DNA of 64,000 bases from Pseudisothecium myosuroides. Its lineage: Eukaryota > Streptophyta > Bryopsida > Hypnales > Lembophyllaceae. The notes under the pieces were generated by a model, which had not been told where the DNA came from, ran no database searches, and saw nothing but the letters and a program-made list of their open reading frames with translations. Of the stretch, positions 1-11,167 are shown piece after piece. The stretch is from assembly GCA_951799445.1 (NCBI GenBank), contig OX637292.1, positions 16,433,296-16,497,295 on the forward strand. The letters run 5' to 3'. Both the position numbers and the translations under genes were made by a program. How positions within the stretch are numbered: the first letter of the stretch is position 1; each line of letters begins with the position of its first letter.

Positions 1-95
1 AATCCTTTCTATAAAATACTCTAAATATGGATATAAGCACTAACATCAAACCAATGCCTATTAGAGGTAAAAAAACTAGAATTTCAAGACAAACT

Positions 96-554
96 TCACT
101 CCATCCGCAAGAACTTGAGAATGCGTTTGATAGTCCCAACGGCATATTCAGCACGATCCGCCTTCGTTAAGGGATTGACCGGCCCCTCTAACCATCGTTG
201 GTGGCCACGACTCCCCTTAATCGGCCTGACTATACAAAAGTATTGGTCGTTGTTTAGACCCTCAAAACTCCCTTCAAATGTCACTTCACAGCTACCGGGT
301 TCAACACATCCAACTTGTAACAAGATTACCAACGCACGAGCATCCTCTTGAAGCTTCCCGTGCCACCGCTACTCAATACGAGGCTGCTTTGACGGTCGAG
401 AAGGCCCAGCTTCATCTCGTAGATGCACAAATGGCGATGGCAATTTCCGTGACAGAAGCGGCTCATCCGGCAGTTGCAACAATGAAAGTTCAAATTCAGC
501 CTCCGGTTGAGGCTCTTCATCTTGAGACTCAGAAAAAACCCTCCAGTTTGACAT
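96..554 (-). pseudogene. Short unknown reading frame broken by one stop codon
   Basis: From an ATG at 554 (MSNWRVFSES) a reading frame runs on the minus strand to a TGA at 96, about 152 codons, interrupted only by a TAG at 366-368. The frame is identical on both sides of the stop. The first part is acidic and Ser/Pro-rich (ESQDEEPQPEAE). The second part looks globular, with CEVTFEGSFEGLNN, IKGSRGHQRW and KRILKFLRME. I do not recognise the family. A TATA-like box lies 69 bp upstream of the ATG. The stop may mark a recent pseudogene, a sequencing error, or an intron boundary I cannot place. Base composition is less AT-rich than the following kilobases, which fits a former gene. Confidence 0.4.
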
Positions 555-622
555 TTTAAATTTAAAGTAGGAAACAAAAACCACTACTGGAATTCAATGA
601 AGCTTTAAGACAAAATCGTCCT

Positions 623-631
623 CTTATATAG
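623..631 (-). promoter_or_regulatory. TATA-box candidate
   Basis: CTATATAAG on the minus strand, about 70 bp upstream of the ATG at 554. Spacing is sensible for a short 5' leader. It is supported only by motif and position. Confidence 0.35.
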
Positions 632-1065
632 AGGTCATACACCTCTTAGAACAGTGTCACCTTGAAGCTACTCAATAAAATATATTATAATATATTTTTA
701 CACTGTGTACAAATCTACAACAGGACAACGCTCTTCATATGTAGAGCACCAGACACCCTTGCACAGTCACTAATTTTTGTCCGGATCTTATTTTCCTCAA
801 AATCACTTTTGATTTCAGAATTGTAAAGCACACTTGCAAGCGGTCATTGAGTAAAAATTCCAACTTAAAAAGATGTGTTTAGGAGTTACCAAATGGTGAT
901 TATACAACAATGGCCCTCAGAATACGTTGGAATGGCTCTCGTATGCCATTCTGCCAACATTCTAAAGGGGTTAAGGTAACTCCACCTAAAAATGGACCAC
1001 TCCTCAAAATTGACCCTTATTTTTGAAGGAAAAATGAATTGGGAGAATACCTCAAATGGTACACA

Positions 1066-1991
1066 TTAACCCCTAAAGGCCCAAGGCATTTTCTGGCTCC
1101 GAAACCACTGAAAATTGCCATTTCTGCTGCGATCACTTCCTAAACCAAAAAAAACTTTTTTTTAGAATCTAACCATAGGATCTTGTACTTCACTTGCCTC
1201 AAATCATGTGGTAAAAATTTCATGAAGTTTGACCGTACGGATTGGAAGATATTAGCATTTGAAGTTGGAAAAAGAATTTTTTTGAACTCTGGATTGCAAT
1301 TTCAGATGACTTTGACGGCCATTTGTGGATTTTTTTTGCACTACACACCATAAAGTTAAAATTTTTTATGTTGAAAATTTGAGTTGAGAGTCGGGGGAAA
1401 ATTTTTCAGAATGTCAAAACTTGATTTTCACATATTAAAAAATTGTTAAGTAGAAGTAGGTCCAAAATTGAACAAAACACTAAATCTTCAATAGCTCTTA
1501 GATGGAATTAAAAAACTGTAATCCCAACGGTGGGATTGTTCTTGCAAACAAACTTAACCTTTTCAAAAAAAAATTTAATTTTTTTGAAAATTGCATTCAA
1601 AAATGAATTTTATAAGTTGTTTTTTGAAGAAGACGCTTAGATTGCCCGAAAAACAAGATTGTCCATAACTTTCTCATTCTGAGTCCAATTAGAATGAATC
1701 AAAGCTTCAAATATAGACAAAAACATGATCTTTGAGAAAAAAGATCAAAAAAAAAAAATTCAATTTTTTGAAGTTTTTTTTTTTCTGCCTGACGAACTGC
1801 TTTTTTGACTTTGGGCGGCATAACTTTTTTTCCCGGGCACCGATTGAAAAAAAAATTATATTTTTGGAAAGCTAATGTGATTTTCTATCTTCAAAAAAAG
1901 TTTCAAAAAATCAGGTCGAAATTTCAGGTTGCACGAGCCTGCCCAAAATCCCAAGTGTCCCCCGAGGGGACTTTGGGCCTTTAGGGGTTAA
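1066..1991 (+). mobile_element. TTAA-flanked piggyBac-type non-autonomous element, copy A (complete)
   Basis: TTAA occurs at 1066-1069 and at 1988-1991. The element between (1070-1987, 918 bp) starts CCCCTAAAGGCCCAAGG and ends with the inverse, with one mismatch in 17. It is AT-rich and has no credible reading frame. The interior recurs diverged at 16.1-17.0, 17.4-18.3, 26.4-27.3, 36.4-37.4 and 61.0-61.9 kb, for example the segment TTGTTAAGTAGAAGTAG near 1442. TTAA duplication with CCC-starting ends is the known signature of the piggyBac superfamily. Assignment to piggyBac is inference from the ends, because no transposase is encoded. Confidence 0.8.
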
Positions 1992-2559
1992 AGGACAAAT
2001 GTTAGATGGCATAAAGGCCCATTTCAAGTAGTGTGTAGCTCTATTAATAGAAACATAGAGGTGGCAACCTCACAAGTGGTCCATTCTGGATATACTTTCT
2101 GTTGTTTTAACTTCTTATCTTTGGCATTTCTTCATGTGCATCAAATTGATTTTGGCATCATCTAGATGACACTTTTAGCACCCTACACCTTGTATCTTTG
2201 AAGATTTGTAACTAATTCACACTGTGTCCAAAAGTTATTGAACCACTTGCATTTTGATTCATAGTCCTTCACCTATGTACATAAATTGTTGTTCATTTTC
2301 TAGAGCATATTGTCATGCCACAAAGTTTATTTGTGCAATTTTAGGTATAGTTACCTTAGGAGGGGAGTGTAAATTACTTGCATAATTGAGTGAACTTGAG
2401 GTGACAGAAATATTTTAGCATTTTGAGAGATGGAAACCAGAAAGGCCTTAAATTTCTCGAAATGATCTCTACAAAGGTCATTGGTTTTGCATGATGATAA
2501 ATGTCCTACATGATAAATACACCTTTTTAACACAATTTGGAATCCTAATATGTGTGATT

Positions 2560-3131
2560 TTAACCTCTAAGCTCTCTGACATTCAATTTTTGGACAACAA
2601 ATAGATTGAAACCCAAGTAGCATTCTCATTACAACTTGGATGAAAGTCATCATAATTTGTGAAGATACTTTATCAAGTTGTTGTCCTATCTAATAATTGG
2701 ATTTGGTGTTGTTGAAGTACATATTTTTCTAAAGTTACAAATGTGGAAGTATGTCAAGTGGTTGACCAAGCCAAAATTGCATTGACTCTAGTTCAAAACT
2801 AGATTTGCAAAAATGAGGTCATAGATTTTAAGAACAAAAAAAATTCAAAAAATCACCATCTCAAGAGAACTTCATTTCAAATCCATTCCAACAAATTCTA
2901 CTCAAAAAATGATTTTATATTGCTTGTAATCAAATTTAGGAAGAATTTAGAAATTTCTCTTTTAAAATTTATAAAAAAATATTGGTGATAGCATTGGTGA
3001 ATGTAACTGTATGGATAGAATCTACAACTTTCATTTGTATAAGAATTCCAAAATATTATTCCAAATAGTACTTTATGATGATTTTTCACAAATCGTAAAT
3101 TCTAGAAAGGCTCTCAATGTTTAGGGGTTAA
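2560..3131. mobile_element. Shorter TTAA-flanked element with piggyBac-like ends
   Basis: TTAA at 2560-2563 is followed by CCTCTAAGCTCTCTGAC, and the right side ends in TTTAGGGG plus TTAA at 3128-3131. The ends match imperfectly. A related left end (CCCTGAAGCGCTCTGAC) occurs at 59604, which supports a real subfamily. The interior is about 564 bp, AT-rich and non-coding. Confidence 0.45.
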
Positions 3132-3407
3132 TAATCAATGGATACAATTATTTGGGAATTCCCTACACAATTTCATTGGGTGCCCCTTGAGAATGTAAAA
3201 AATTGAATGAACCTTTTTGCTATGTGTAGAAGCTGCATAGTGGTGTTTGTTGGATTCACATAATAGTGACTTTATAACCTAATTCCAACCCTTTGAGCCC
3301 CCATTCCAAACTATGTGCAATTTATAGTTTTATACTACATTAGGATGTAAGAGGGAAAAGTTTGGTCTTCGGGAGTTTGGGCCCAAATTGGGTTGGGTCT
3401 ACCTTCC

Positions 3408-3715
3408 TTAGAGCATTCCCACCAGTACCCTCCTAACTTGGCACGCTCAGATTTTCCATCTAATTTGGAAGGGCCCTCAATTTCCTTGTCCCTCACCGTT
3501 GCTCACCAAACACGGCCCATAAATAGTCAAAAGACCACTCATCAAGTAGCATAAAGGATAAAGCAACTAAACTTAGGATGAATAGTGATTTCAAGGGCCA
3601 ATTCTTGACACGCGAGGATTGAGTGTTCCAGAGAATCTTAGGAAGGGCTCGTAGCGCTTTTCATCCAGTTTGAAGAGCGAGGGACCCAGCGCGTGTACTG
3701 GTGGGAATGCTCTTA
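3408..3715. mobile_element. Tourist-like (PIF/Harbinger) MITE
   Basis: A 302-bp element (3411-3712) has a perfect 18-bp terminal inverted repeat, GAGCATTCCCACCAGTAC, flanked on both sides by TTA. A 3-bp TTA/TAA duplication is the hallmark of PIF/Harbinger elements, and GAGCATYYCC-type ends are common in plant members. There is no coding capacity. The perfect ends suggest recent insertion. It lies downstream of the VTI1 gene. Confidence 0.85.
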
Positions 3716-4279
3716 TCCCTTCCAAGCATCCGATGCTTTACGTCACTGAAAATTCTCCCAACATGCCTCAAGAACCAGTCGGTGGCTGTATGTGAAGGGC
3801 GGAATTATCATGTCTTTGTAAAGTTTGATAGTGGCCGTAATTAAACTACGGCAAGGATCAAGTAATCCATCATTTGCAGTATTAATCAATTCTCACAGAT
3901 ATTAAGGACTGCTTAATGGTTTTGAAAATTTGAAGGGTGCAGTTGTGAGCAGTCGCTGCAAAGGATAACATGTTATACAATAGACAATAGAGTGATGAAA
4001 CAAGTAGAATGAAATAATAGATTTTCAGCATAAAATTATTCCAAACAGCATAATCATGCAAATCGGCATATTTCACAGGTTTGTTGAGAAGAAGAGTGCC
4101 ACTGTTTGGGGGCAGTCGGAGGATTTTCAAGCACATCTGATTCAGGTTTCCTTTTAAATCCAATGCAGTTACAATGTTATTTTCCAAAGGTTGGTAGTTT
4201 GGTGTACACTCATATATGCAGACTCAGATTGAAAGCCTGGATTACCATCATATTAAGCAAGAAGTTCCTTCATTTTGAA

Positions 4280-7200
4280 CTAGTGGCGGGATTTTACATA
4301 CACTATGAATAAAATTGCAATTAGCAAAACCATTATAATACCTGCCATCATATACTTGTGACGTTCAAAGCGCTGAGACATCGAACTCAGCATCCGCCTG
4401 CTCTTTGCAAGGTTGTCATCCACTCCATGCATCTGCAAGTAAGAATGAACACAAATCATCTGTAAACCTTCTGTAAATAGTTTATGACTAAAAACTAGAA
4501 GCTGTAAATCCTTCTGCAGTGCACTTTTTTTCAACAAAACTTTGAACTGTTTTGTGTCACAGGTTTGAGACACAAAAACTCCCATCACATGTGAAATTTT
4601 TCCATTCAAATGTGAACATCTCTTTTGCATATTCTAAGAATATGCAAAAATGTGATACTAGAGAGCATGACAATTTGGAGATTTGAAAGCACAGCTTGCA
4701 CTAACAATGCACTATTCAAGCATGATTCTATTTACACTCTTGTACAATCTTTTGTGTTCTAAGTATCTAATACCAATCGTCCCCAATTTTATCATACAGG
4801 GGCCTTTTGAAGTGTTATCAATATGACCTAAAATTGTCATTGAAGAATGTTGACAACTTTACAAATGAAACAAGGTTGTAAAGTAATAGAGCTTTTAGTG
4901 AATGGAGTCTTTTTTGAAGATGATTCAAAGTTGCACCAATATGACACTCTAAAGATTCATGAAGTCTTAGACTTTGTTAAAAAATTTAATTGTAATGTTC
5001 ACTCTGTCCCTGCGCATCAGCTAAAATGAACGATTCTAGATAGTCCTGCCTTGCATCAAATTCATTTTTCAACATCTCACAACCTTCCTTGCATGCTTGA
5101 GAACGAACATCATGACTGATTCCAAAGTGCTACGGTACCCTACTTTCAAATGGTGTGTAACCTTGTAGAAGGAAGAGAGGAAGTGGTGCCTACAGTTTGC
5201 TGTGTGCGGAGAAGTGTTTGGTGTTGGAGTTGGAGATCTTGGAGAATATTTACACCCAGTTCCTCAGTTTCAATGAGCTGCCGTCTGCTCTCCTTGATCT
5301 TATCCCCAGACTGATTGATCCGTTCCGTGGTGGTCAAGAGCCTGTCTCTTTGATCTGCTCCTAGCTGCAACAGAAAACTCAAGTCAGTCGCATTCTGAAT
5401 TCTAGAGTTGATATCTGGCCGAAAATGTACATGGCAAGTCATTTGGTGCCATACACATTTAGGGGTGATACATGCTCTAAAATGTACATGGCAAGAGTTG
5501 CATGAATTGTCATATTGAAGAACATCTGCACAGCAACAAGTCAACTAAATAGTAACCAAATTTTGGCGTTAACATTCAGAAAATTGGCCCAATTGACCAA
5601 CTGAAAAATATTGCACAATACTACTGTTCAACTCAACAACAAACATTTAAATTGTAGCATAGTCATCAAATGCTCCTTTTGAATCCAGCCTTTTCCTATC
5701 TTTTTTTTCTCCTATCTTTCTTTGCCTACATTAGTGGGTTTCACATTAGCTACTTTCATTGCTGGAGGCCCTCATTATTGGATAGAACACTAGCTACTTT
5801 CATTGTCTTGCTATCTTGTGCACTTGCAATCTTTAATGAATGATTCTTCCAATGTTGAAAGTAGCCACTCACTGCAAGGAGGTGGATAATGGTTTTCAAC
5901 ATTACAAACTCTTCTTCAGGCCTCAAAGAGTAAACATTTGTCTTCCTCAAATTAGAGAATTGAAATTAAATGAGGTTTCAAAGTACTCACCACTTTTGCC
6001 TTCTCATGCTCGTCCTTCCATCCCAATGTTGGAAGCACTCAACGTTCTAACATTTTGCCTTCTAAAACGCTATGAAAACTACTATTGATTTGTCTACATA
6101 GTGGTTGTTTCCATCATTAGTGTTGGAATATAGAGATTGTGGTGTATCCCTATGGGATAGAAGCACAATTGAAACCTTGTTCACACAATACAAAAGATGG
6201 AGGATGACGCAGTTGCCTTCTAAGGATGGAGAAGCCCTAAGCAGGGATTCTGAACACACCCCTGGATGACGACCAACCAATCCCGCAGGAGCAAGCAATT
6301 CGTTTCTGGCAGTAAAAGGATCACTCGAGGCCGAGAAGTTTTTGGCTTCACGCTTCAACGTATTCAAGTCCGACTTGTATTCTCGCAGCTTTGCCAGAAG
6401 TGAGGCTTTCTGTTGCGGAGCCAATGTCCTTGCTTCCAGATCCATTCTCCTTATCTGCATTCAACACCCATTACATTCTTTATAACAAGTTCAAGACACC
6501 AGTTAAAAATCATTAACCAATGCATATGGAGTAGGTTTGGTTTACAACGTAGTTGAAACTGTCAGAACTTGTTCGTTTCTATTTACTAAAGGTTTTGGAA
6601 GTGAGTACTGCAGAATATTTGCCTCTATGGGAAACGTATTGACTTGTTATATCTTTGGAGAAGCGAATTCATGCTCAAGACTAGAATTATTGACCCTAAT
6701 TGTTACAATGATCAAATGCATTCAAGAAGAGACACAGTACTGGCATAAAAAATGTAATAAATCAATGAGGTTCCCCAATAGCTGAACATTTGCAAAACAT
6801 TTAGATCGTCATTATCGACTCTTGTTTCCAAATTCATATGGTTTTTCGTCAATGGAGATATGGTATGGCTATAAGGAAGGTGCATCCTCTCCACCGCTAA
6901 ACAATGTTATACTATGTTCATTTCTGGAGAAGGTGCATCCTCCTCACAGCTAAAGACTGTTGTCCCGTATTCATTTGTTGGCTATTAAGTCGACCAACAA
7001 GATTTTTTCACACATGAGAATCAAACGCACAAAAGAATTATGCGATAGTGCAAAGCAGATTACAATACCAGGGACTCAGCCTGATCCAGTCCATTTTTGA
7101 GCTCATCAAACTTCTGGTTCCTTTCCACTGCCATTCAGAAACATTCACATTATTCTCTTCAGTAAGGGTGGAACACGAAACAAAATCTTACCTCTAATTT

Positions 7201-7548
7201 AAACATTGACAGAAATTAGGGTTCTAAAACTATTGCCCTCTGAATAGTCTTCCAACTCCAACTCAGAGTGAAGCAGTTTAATTGCCTCATAAACTACTCT
7301 GAAACCCAAAGATTGGCACCACAACTAACTTGAATGTCGCTATCATACTGGAAGCAAGTTTCAGTTTCAGTTTGAGAAGATAAAAGAAATGGACGAAATT
7401 GAAATACTTTTAAAAAACAACATGTGAAACAGAGAAAAAGAGGAGAGTGAAACACACCTTCATTTGAACTGACTGAGTTGCACTTTTTATTAAGATTTGT
7501 CGAGAGCTCGCAGTACTGCCTCTCGTAACCATCGAAGATTTCACTCAT
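4280..7548 (-). CDS. VTI1: VTI1-type Qb-SNARE (vesicle transport v-SNARE)
   Basis: The protein is a tail-anchored Qb-SNARE of the VTI11/VTI12 family, which acts in trans-Golgi, prevacuolar and vacuolar membrane fusion. Five coding exons are seen: 7458-7548, 7079-7137, about 6260-6454, 5194-5364 and 4280-4432, all with GT-AG borders. Together they give about 222 aa, close to the family's roughly 221 aa. The N-terminus is MSEIFDGYERQYCELS. The Habc part includes RRMDLEARTL and LLAKLREYKSDLNTLK. The SNARE motif runs from TERINQSGDKIKESRR through LQDLQLQHQTLL to MHGVDDNLAKSRRML, with the likely zero-layer Gln in LQLQHQ. The hydrophobic anchor (about residues 201-218) ends KSRH. The exon-3 donor is ambiguous: a site after 6278 would shorten the protein by six residues, but the 222-aa version fits the family better. 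A CACGTG G-box lies upstream at 8118-8123. Confidence 0.93.
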
Positions 7549-8401
7549 GGCTGCAGGTCACGCAGATGCCCTAATACTCTATCAACAAGCTGACAATGCA
7601 CAGCATAACATTCTGAGATGAAGCTCCTAACACCCACATTGAGTCCATCTCCTAATTGAAGGAAGAATCACAGTATCAAGATTGCTCCAAAATTTGGACG
7701 TCTTCTTTCTTTAACACACGTCCATCCAAAGTGCAATTTTTTTGAAGAGGGAAGCCCTTGACATCAATCACGTCAATAGCTCTCTGAAGTAATTAGCATG
7801 TTTGCTGCACAACAATTTCAGGCATACTGATAAAATCCAAATCATATCATGGTGTCAGCTTAAGAGGAAGATGAGTGCACTCGAAGAACAACTTGAGAAT
7901 GTTATGAGATGGAGTTGCAAATCTCAATTGACCGCAAAAACTTCCTCACAACCCTGAATAAAAAAATGCTTTCAACACAGAGTCACAATGCCTATGTTGA
8001 ATGGATTTGGCAGCTTCATATCTCTCTCCTTGACAGAGCCATTTTGACAGCAGGGACGATCCAGCGCCGAAATGAAGAGTGGTTAGAGACACGGCCGAAA
8101 ATCATGGAATGATTCGACACGTGCAGGATTGGAAAAAAATACACTACCTCCTTAATATCACATCCTTTGTTCTCTCAAAGACGCAACCAAGGATTATGGG
8201 TTTTTAATTTGCTCTAATTGATGATATGTACAACATTTACTCAATTGTCATTCATTTTTGCATCTTTTTTCAGTAATTTATATCCCCTTCTCATCAAGAT
8301 TTATGGCAGAAAATGTCCTGGGCTCTATTCTCCATGTCAACATTTTTTTGCCATAAATCCCTCTTTGACAAAAAATTACCCTATATACAATTCTTTTGGA
8401 A
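7549..8401. other. Upstream region of the VTI1 gene
   Basis: No further gene is supported here. This is the likely promoter and 5' leader region of the minus-strand VTI1 gene. The only motif I would note is a perfect CACGTG at 8118-8123, about 570 bp upstream of the start codon. Short reading frames here have no recognisable features. Confidence 0.4.
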
Positions 8402-8538
8402 GGTATGCATATCCATTATGGCCCATGATCCAATTGCATATGTATCTATATTTGTCCAACATTTGAGATCCTAAAATGTTCAACAACTACAAATGGGGAC
8501 GAAATTAAGTTGACAATCTATAATAGGTATGCATATCT
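8402..8538. mobile_element. Small inverted-repeat element, copy 1 of 2
   Basis: About 137 bp bounded by GGTATGCATATCCATTAT and an imperfect inverse of it. The interior (CAACATTTGAGATCCTAAAATG region) matches 28039-28179 in the same orientation. Two copies with inverted ends suggest a small MITE family. The superfamily is unknown because no target duplication is clear. Confidence 0.45.
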
Positions 8539-9951
8539 TACTCTCCTATCTCATTGTCATGATAAAAATGTGATGATGATGAAGTTTGACAAGTGTGAAA
8601 AGGACTTAAGACCACCTTCTTAAATCCTTCACCCAAAAGCACTTTTTTTATTCCATTTTTGGATGCAATATTATCATAGCCACATTGCAAGTTTGTTCAA
8701 ACATTTTTGGAGAAAATTAAGTGAAGAGCTATAAATTTTTATTAGAGATTAGAGATCCTCGTGGCAAACTTTCGTGCCATGTTGAAATTGGAAACAATTT
8801 TTATGTTCTTTAGACTTGGAATTGGTTTTTTCCGAGCTCAAGAATACTTTCAGTTTCATGGAAGTAGAGGGGAATTACATTTTAGGAGTAACTTCAGGTT
8901 TTTTTTGTCAATTTAAGGCAACCCAAAAGTTCAAGAACTATAAAAAGGGGTGGTATTAAGTGCAATATTTAGTTAGAAATTGCATAACCTAAGGTTGGAT
9001 ATTCTAAAGAAAACTTAATGAAAACATGTGTCTAGGACTTATCTTAAAATAACTTTATTGCATTCCTATATCATATCAATTCAATCAATTTTAGCATTCT
9101 TAAAAGACAATATTAACTATCCAAAGACTAAAACCACAAGCCATGGGATTTGAACCCCTCACAATGGTAAAAAACCTTAGTACCTTGTTACATCGATCTT
9201 ACTTCATATTCTTACTTCATATATGAAATCAAAAATCCGTTTGAAATTTATATGATATGAGGTGTCTATATAGTAACCAATGACCAAAGAGGACAAATGT
9301 TTAGTAATATAATGATTGATTAGCATTGCAAATTTGAAATAAACTAATTATACACAATCAACTTGACCTTTTAGTAACTAGTGACCAAAGAGGATAAATT
9401 TTTAGTAATGTAAATGATTGATGAGCATTGAGGAATTGCAATATACTTATTATACACAACCAACTTAATCATTTAGTCCTAAAAACAACATTTTCATAAT
9501 TTTTTACTATTTGATTATCTTAAATTTTACCATATTTGTGGTAGTAAAATTCAACGTTAATTATAGTTTTTTAGAAAAAAACTTGCCTCTTCTATTTTTC
9601 ATAAATTGTGGCCAACAATTTTGTAAGTCCAACAATCTTAATTTTGGTCTTACAATGATTGCACACTTCCATGGAAAATTATAGAAACACTATTGTTTAG
9701 TTTGGTCAATTTTGCCTAAACAAAATATTACCCTAAAATGTTGGAGAGGACAAAATATATTGTATGAATGACTTTCATGACTATTGTAAAAAAGAATACA
9801 TCTACTTATTTAAGAATTTGATAATTTTTGTCCAACTACCTTGGGCTAAGTGATGTACAATTGGATCCAATAATCTTACAATTTACCTATTGTGTCATTA
9901 AAAAAAAATTGCATAATTTAGAATGTAATTGGTATTTTTTGTCTTCCATAA
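8539..9951 (-). repeat. AT-rich DNA with a dispersed repeat carrying a tRNA-like B-box
   Basis: The part at about 9020-9330 is related to sequence flanking the element at 17373-18293, where it lies in the opposite orientation. On the minus strand at about 9140-9152 it has GGGGTTCAAATCCC, matching the Pol III B-box consensus. Upstream of that is AACAAGGTACTAAGG, a possible degenerate A-box. This would fit a tRNA-derived SINE, but the A-box is weak and no full element boundary is defined. A second, internal copy of the CAAAGAGGA...TTAGTAAT segment occurs at about 9384-9420. No gene is seen. Confidence 0.35.
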
Positions 9952-10300
9952 TTAACCCCTAAAAGACCAAGATGCATTTTTGGCAATTTTGGGCAGCTCA
10001 CTACAAATGAAATTTTTATTTTTTTTCTTTGAAATTTTCACACAACATGGGGACAAGGTTTTTCTTTAAGGCCCAACAATTTTCATAACTTTTGACTACA
10101 TGGTTAAAAAGTTCATGTACAATATGTAGTTTTTTTTCCTTGTCTGGGCAATTTGGGCAAATGAAAAAAATCAATTTTTTTTCAAAAACAAAAGTTGAAA
10201 TTGATTTTTTTGATTTATATATACGTGGAAAGCTTTGAATCATTCCATTTTGTTTAGTGAGATGAAAGATAAGAGAAGTTCTAGTTTGTGGGCAAATATG
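9952..10300 (-). mobile_element. Truncated copy B of the ~920-bp TTAA family
   Basis: TTAA at 9952-9955 is followed by CCCCTAAAAGACCAAG and family-like interior sequence such as GGAAAGCTTTGAATCATTCC near 10230. The opposite end is absent, so this is a partial copy. It reads in the reverse orientation relative to copy A. The 3' limit is approximate. Confidence 0.5.
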
Positions 10301-10335
10301 GATTCTTTATTGTAAAATAAATTTTCAAGTCCTTT

Positions 10336-10467
10336 ATTACATGGGCTATCTGTTATATGTAGCCTTACCATACCTTGTGTAAGTGTAGAAGTTACAAATC
10401 ATTACACACGGGCTGTCCGTTATAGGTATCTCTAGTTCTCTACCTTATGTGGGAGTAGAAGTTACCC
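10336..10467 (+). repeat. Two-copy tandem duplication, ~65-bp unit
   Basis: The unit beginning ATTACATGGGCTATCTGTTAT is repeated as ATTACACACGGGCTGTCCGTTAT, and both units end in AGTAGAAGTTAC. Copies are clearly diverged. No function is seen. Confidence 0.6.
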
Positions 10468-11167
10468 GAATTGTTGAAGATTAAAAAAGTAGGGCCCCAA
10501 TGAGTATTGCATCGAAGTGTTGTCTCGTGAAAGCATCTTTGACAGAGAGAACGTTAAAATATCTCGGAAAGACCGGTATCTTACCAGTCACGTGTTTGCA
10601 CGACACTTGCATTACAAACGGACGACGGACATTTGAACCCACAGTAAAGAGATCCAACGGAATAACACGTCACAAAAGCCCATGGAATCACGCGCATAAC
10701 TTGACTCTACAAGCTGGACCCTAAACAATTTTTTGAAGGTGCTAACCCAGGATCAGACCGCAGCAAATCCGTTTCTGCTAACAGGTTCTGCAAAACGTTT
10801 CACGCAAAGCCCCAAGAAGAAAATTGGCCTAACATGATAAGAGTGAAGAATGCTAAAACGTGCAGAGCTAGAAAAGATGCTTACATTAGATATTGAAAGA
10901 GAATAGTATCAGCCAAGCGACTGCAGTAGAACCGAAACTCAACTGATCTGACAAAATCATGTATGGGCCTGGTTACAGCACCAAAGATTAATCTATAAGT
11001 AATGAGGGAGTGGTGACATAAAAGACTAACCCTCATCAAGAGTATTCTCAATTCTCAACTAAAAACACATGCATATATGCACCAAGATATACCTCAGAGC
11101 TTGCGCTGTAACAATGACCAACTATTTCCGGCAAAAAAGTGAGACACCACAATTCCTTGTTGCTCTC
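10468..11167. other. Downstream flank of the argininosuccinate synthase gene
   Basis: It is less AT-rich than the DNA before it and probably holds the 3' UTR of the minus-strand gene. A 74-codon frame at 10500-10724 has no recognisable domain and is not called as a gene. Confidence 0.35.

Noticed and set aside
9138..9153. tRNA gene suggested by a T-arm-like GGTTCAAATCC
   Set aside because: No cloverleaf, acceptor stem or anticodon arm can be formed; better explained as a SINE-like B-box.
10500..10724. 74-codon frame downstream of argininosuccinate synthase
   Set aside because: No recognisable feature; GC-richer composition alone is not enough.
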